From assembly GCA_012932295.1 (NCBI GenBank), contig JAAONU010000001.1:51371134-51435133 (forward strand): a DNA stretch of 64,000 nt, given 5' to 3'. Shown here piece by piece: positions 62,249 through 64,000 of this stretch (its first letter is position 1; each line of letters begins with the position of its first letter). Made by a program: the position numbers and the translations under genes. The notes beneath the pieces are model-generated. The model had not been told where the DNA came from and searched no databases. It worked only from the letters and a program-made list of their open reading frames with translations. This DNA comes from Cyclina sinensis (lineage: Eukaryota; Mollusca; Bivalvia; Venerida; Veneridae).

Positions 62249-63699
62249 ACAGGATGAAACAGAAAGTATGATCAGCACTGACAGCAGAAGCCTGTCGGTC
62301 AGTAAATGTACCAGTACTCAACCTGAACCTGAAAGTAAAAAATTGGACAGTCGCTGTTTCAACTAAAAAATATGAGGCCAGATACTCTGTTTAAAGACAG
62401 AAAAGACAGAGACATGCCCCTGTAATTTTAAATTGTTCAAAAGTGATTATCTGTTTGCCTTCAGAGTATTGAAAACAGTAAAAGGTTGCAATTGAAAAAG
62501 TGGTTTATTTAGTTTCCCCTAATTGACCTTTTTTCCACGTTTTTCCCCTTTTTACCAGCATCCAGCGTCTTCCCCTTTTCCTAAAAATTAAACCCCCTGG
62601 CATTGCAAGTTTAAGGACCCCAGACCAGAGCATTCTCTAGTTATTCATCAGAAACCATTTTTCAGTTAATGATCAATATGACCTTGACCTTTGCTCTGGT
62701 AACCCAAAAAACTTTAGGGGTGATCTAGCCATAACCAACCTGCCTATGAAGTTTAAGGTAGCCTAGGCCCAGGCATTCTATAGTTACTGATTGCAAACCA
62801 TTTTGCTTTTCAAGGACACTGCGACCCTGGCCTTTGACCTGAAAAACCATAGATGTCATCTACTGGTTATTAACAACAAGTTTGAGTAACCTTGGCTAAA
62901 GTGTTCTATAGTTATTGATTGAAAACTTAATTGCTTTTCAAGGTCACAAACCTTGGCCTTTGACCTATTGATCCAAAAATAAACAGGGGTGATCTACTGT
63001 CCATTACCAACCTGTCTCTGAAGTTTTGGTGAGCAGGGCTCAATTGTTGATAAGAAACCATTTTGCTATTCAAGGTCACTGTGACCTTGGCCTTTGAGCT
63101 GGTGACCTGAAAAGCCATTGGGGTTATTTACTGGTCATTACAAACCTTCAACCAAGTTTGAAGAATCTTGACCCATGCATTCTATACTTACTGATCGGAA
63201 ACTGTTTTGCTTTTCAAAGTTACTGTGACCTTTGCCTGGGGACCTGAAAAACTATAGGAGTCATCTACTGGTCATGACCAACCTACATTCTAAATTTAAA
63301 GGAATCTGGGCCCAAGGGTTCTATAGTTATTGATCAGAAACTGTTTTACTTTTCAAGGTAACTTTGACCTTGGGCTTTGACCTGAAAAACTGTAGGGGTC
63401 ATCTACTGGTCATGTCCAACCTACACACTATGTTTAAAGGAACCTGGACCCAAGGGTTCTATAGTTATTAATCGGGAACAATTTTGCTTTTCAAGGTCAC
63501 TGTGACCTTGGCCTTTGATTTAATGACCTGAAAAACTACAAGGGTGATTTACTCATCATGGCCAACATACGTACCAAGTTTGATCAAGGTGGGTCCAAGG
63601 GTTCTCCAGATATTGCTGGAAAACAGTGTTTACCGACCAAATTACCGACATTTGCAAAACCGACATTTGATTGGGGCATAATGAAAAGAGTGGACTGAA

Positions 63700-63910
63700 T
63701 TTTCTAATCATGTAACTTGCAGGCAAGCTTCTTAAATACATCTGAAAGTATCACTTTGTGAACGCCTCTCCAACGTTTTCTAAATGTCAGTCCTCCACCT
63801 CTTCCATGCCAACTTCAAAAATCCTTCATCACATGGCTGGAGCATGTATGGCATTTGGAAAGAGGCAACAGAGAACAATATCTTTGTCATGGAAAAATGT
63901 GGCAGCTGCA
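63700..63910 (-). pseudogene. Fragment resembling a pogo/DDE_1-type transposase
   Basis: On the minus strand, two frames together read like the C-terminal part of a DDE_1 (pogo/Jerky-like) transposase: FHDKDIVLCCLFPNAIH, then in another frame LQPCDEGFLKLAWKRWRTD. This resembles the family's pattern of Pro-Pro-(N/H)-T-T-H followed by LQP-x-D-x-G. At least one frameshift and a stop break it. The assignment rests on a short motif. Confidence 0.45.
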
Positions 63911-64000
63911 AGCAAACTAGTAGCCTAATTAATTAAGCTTAAAGTGTTGAACCCATTTTATAATTCTGATATTTTTTAGTTGTTCAACCTTTAAGCCTAA

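Larger units (their letters stand above)
60405..62599. mobile_element. hAT-like DNA transposon, 2,195 bp, 5-bp duplication GCATT
   Basis: The left end is CAGGGCTTTTTTTTTAC. The right end reads, inverted, CAGGGGGTTTAATTTTT. GCATT flanks it at 60400-60404 and 62600-62604. Removing it with one GCATT restores the host monomer (caaccagcatt joined to gcaagtttaagg, compare accagcataccaagtttgg). Subterminal cagcgtcttcccctt occurs near both ends, and a small palindrome gacgccgattgtcagcgtc lies near the left end. CAGGG/CCCTG ends suit hAT elements. No intact transposase is visible. Confidence 0.75.
59521..63690 (+). repeat. Host tandem-core element interrupted by two insertions
   Basis: Monomers of the ctagttattgatcagaaacc type, related to the 40.5-kb array but more diverged, appear at 59.84-59.93, 60.24-60.40 and 62.60-63.65 kb. 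The head atacccccctagcgc is near 59536. The tail ttaccgacatttgcaaaacc, then attggggcataatga, ends near 63685. The gaps are filled by the element at 59932-60237 and the hAT-like element at 60405-62599. Confidence 0.75.

Overview
The window is nuclear DNA from an AT-rich animal genome with introns, most likely a bivalve mollusc. Three things point that way. MRE11 and CFAP96 have classical GT-AG exons separated by long AT-rich introns. tRNA-derived SINE heads and a decayed mariner are present. About half of the window is mobile-element-like repeats with tandem cores of roughly 130-170 bp, (GGAC)n-rich tails and terminal hairpins, a style I associate with bivalve genomes. The species cannot be fixed from sequence alone.

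Three protein-coding genes are supported. (1) MRE11 on the minus strand, six coding exons between 1077 and 6616. All phosphoesterase motifs are present, and the extreme C-terminus probably lies in an exon beyond the left edge. (2) CFAP96 (C4orf47-like, a ciliary microtubule-associated protein) on the plus strand, seven coding exons between 11290 and 19867, giving a complete 314-residue protein. (3) A very large uncharacterised zinc-finger protein of about 2,899 residues on the minus strand, 28493-39235, with one 8-kb exon and two small 3' exons. MRE11 and CFAP96 are divergent and 4.7 kb apart. A decayed mariner and a SINE lie between them, and an E2F-type motif sits in a promoter-like patch near 11.0 kb.

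From about 40 kb to the right edge I see no host gene. The region is a mosaic of repeat elements sharing one plan: a head with a short palindrome, a tandem core, a GGAC-rich stretch and a terminal hairpin followed by an A-rich end. Several cores have an almost constant 145-bp period (40.5-42.9, 43.5-45.9, 46.4-48.1 and 61.0-61.9 kb) although their sequences differ. Many cores carry the nuclear-receptor DR1 motif AGGTCAAAGGTCA.

Two insertions can be resolved because the host repeat supplies the empty site. A 2,779-bp element (49267-52045) has ends TATGGAAGGGG/CCCCTTCCATA and a 6-bp duplication TTTCAG. A 2,195-bp hAT-like element (60405-62599) has CAGGG/CCCTG ends and a 5-bp duplication GCATT, and itself contains another tandem-core element, giving three nesting levels.

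No rRNA gene, convincing functional tRNA gene, CRISPR array or viral gene was found. Exon boundaries come from reading frame, splice consensus and remembered family similarity; no alignment was run.
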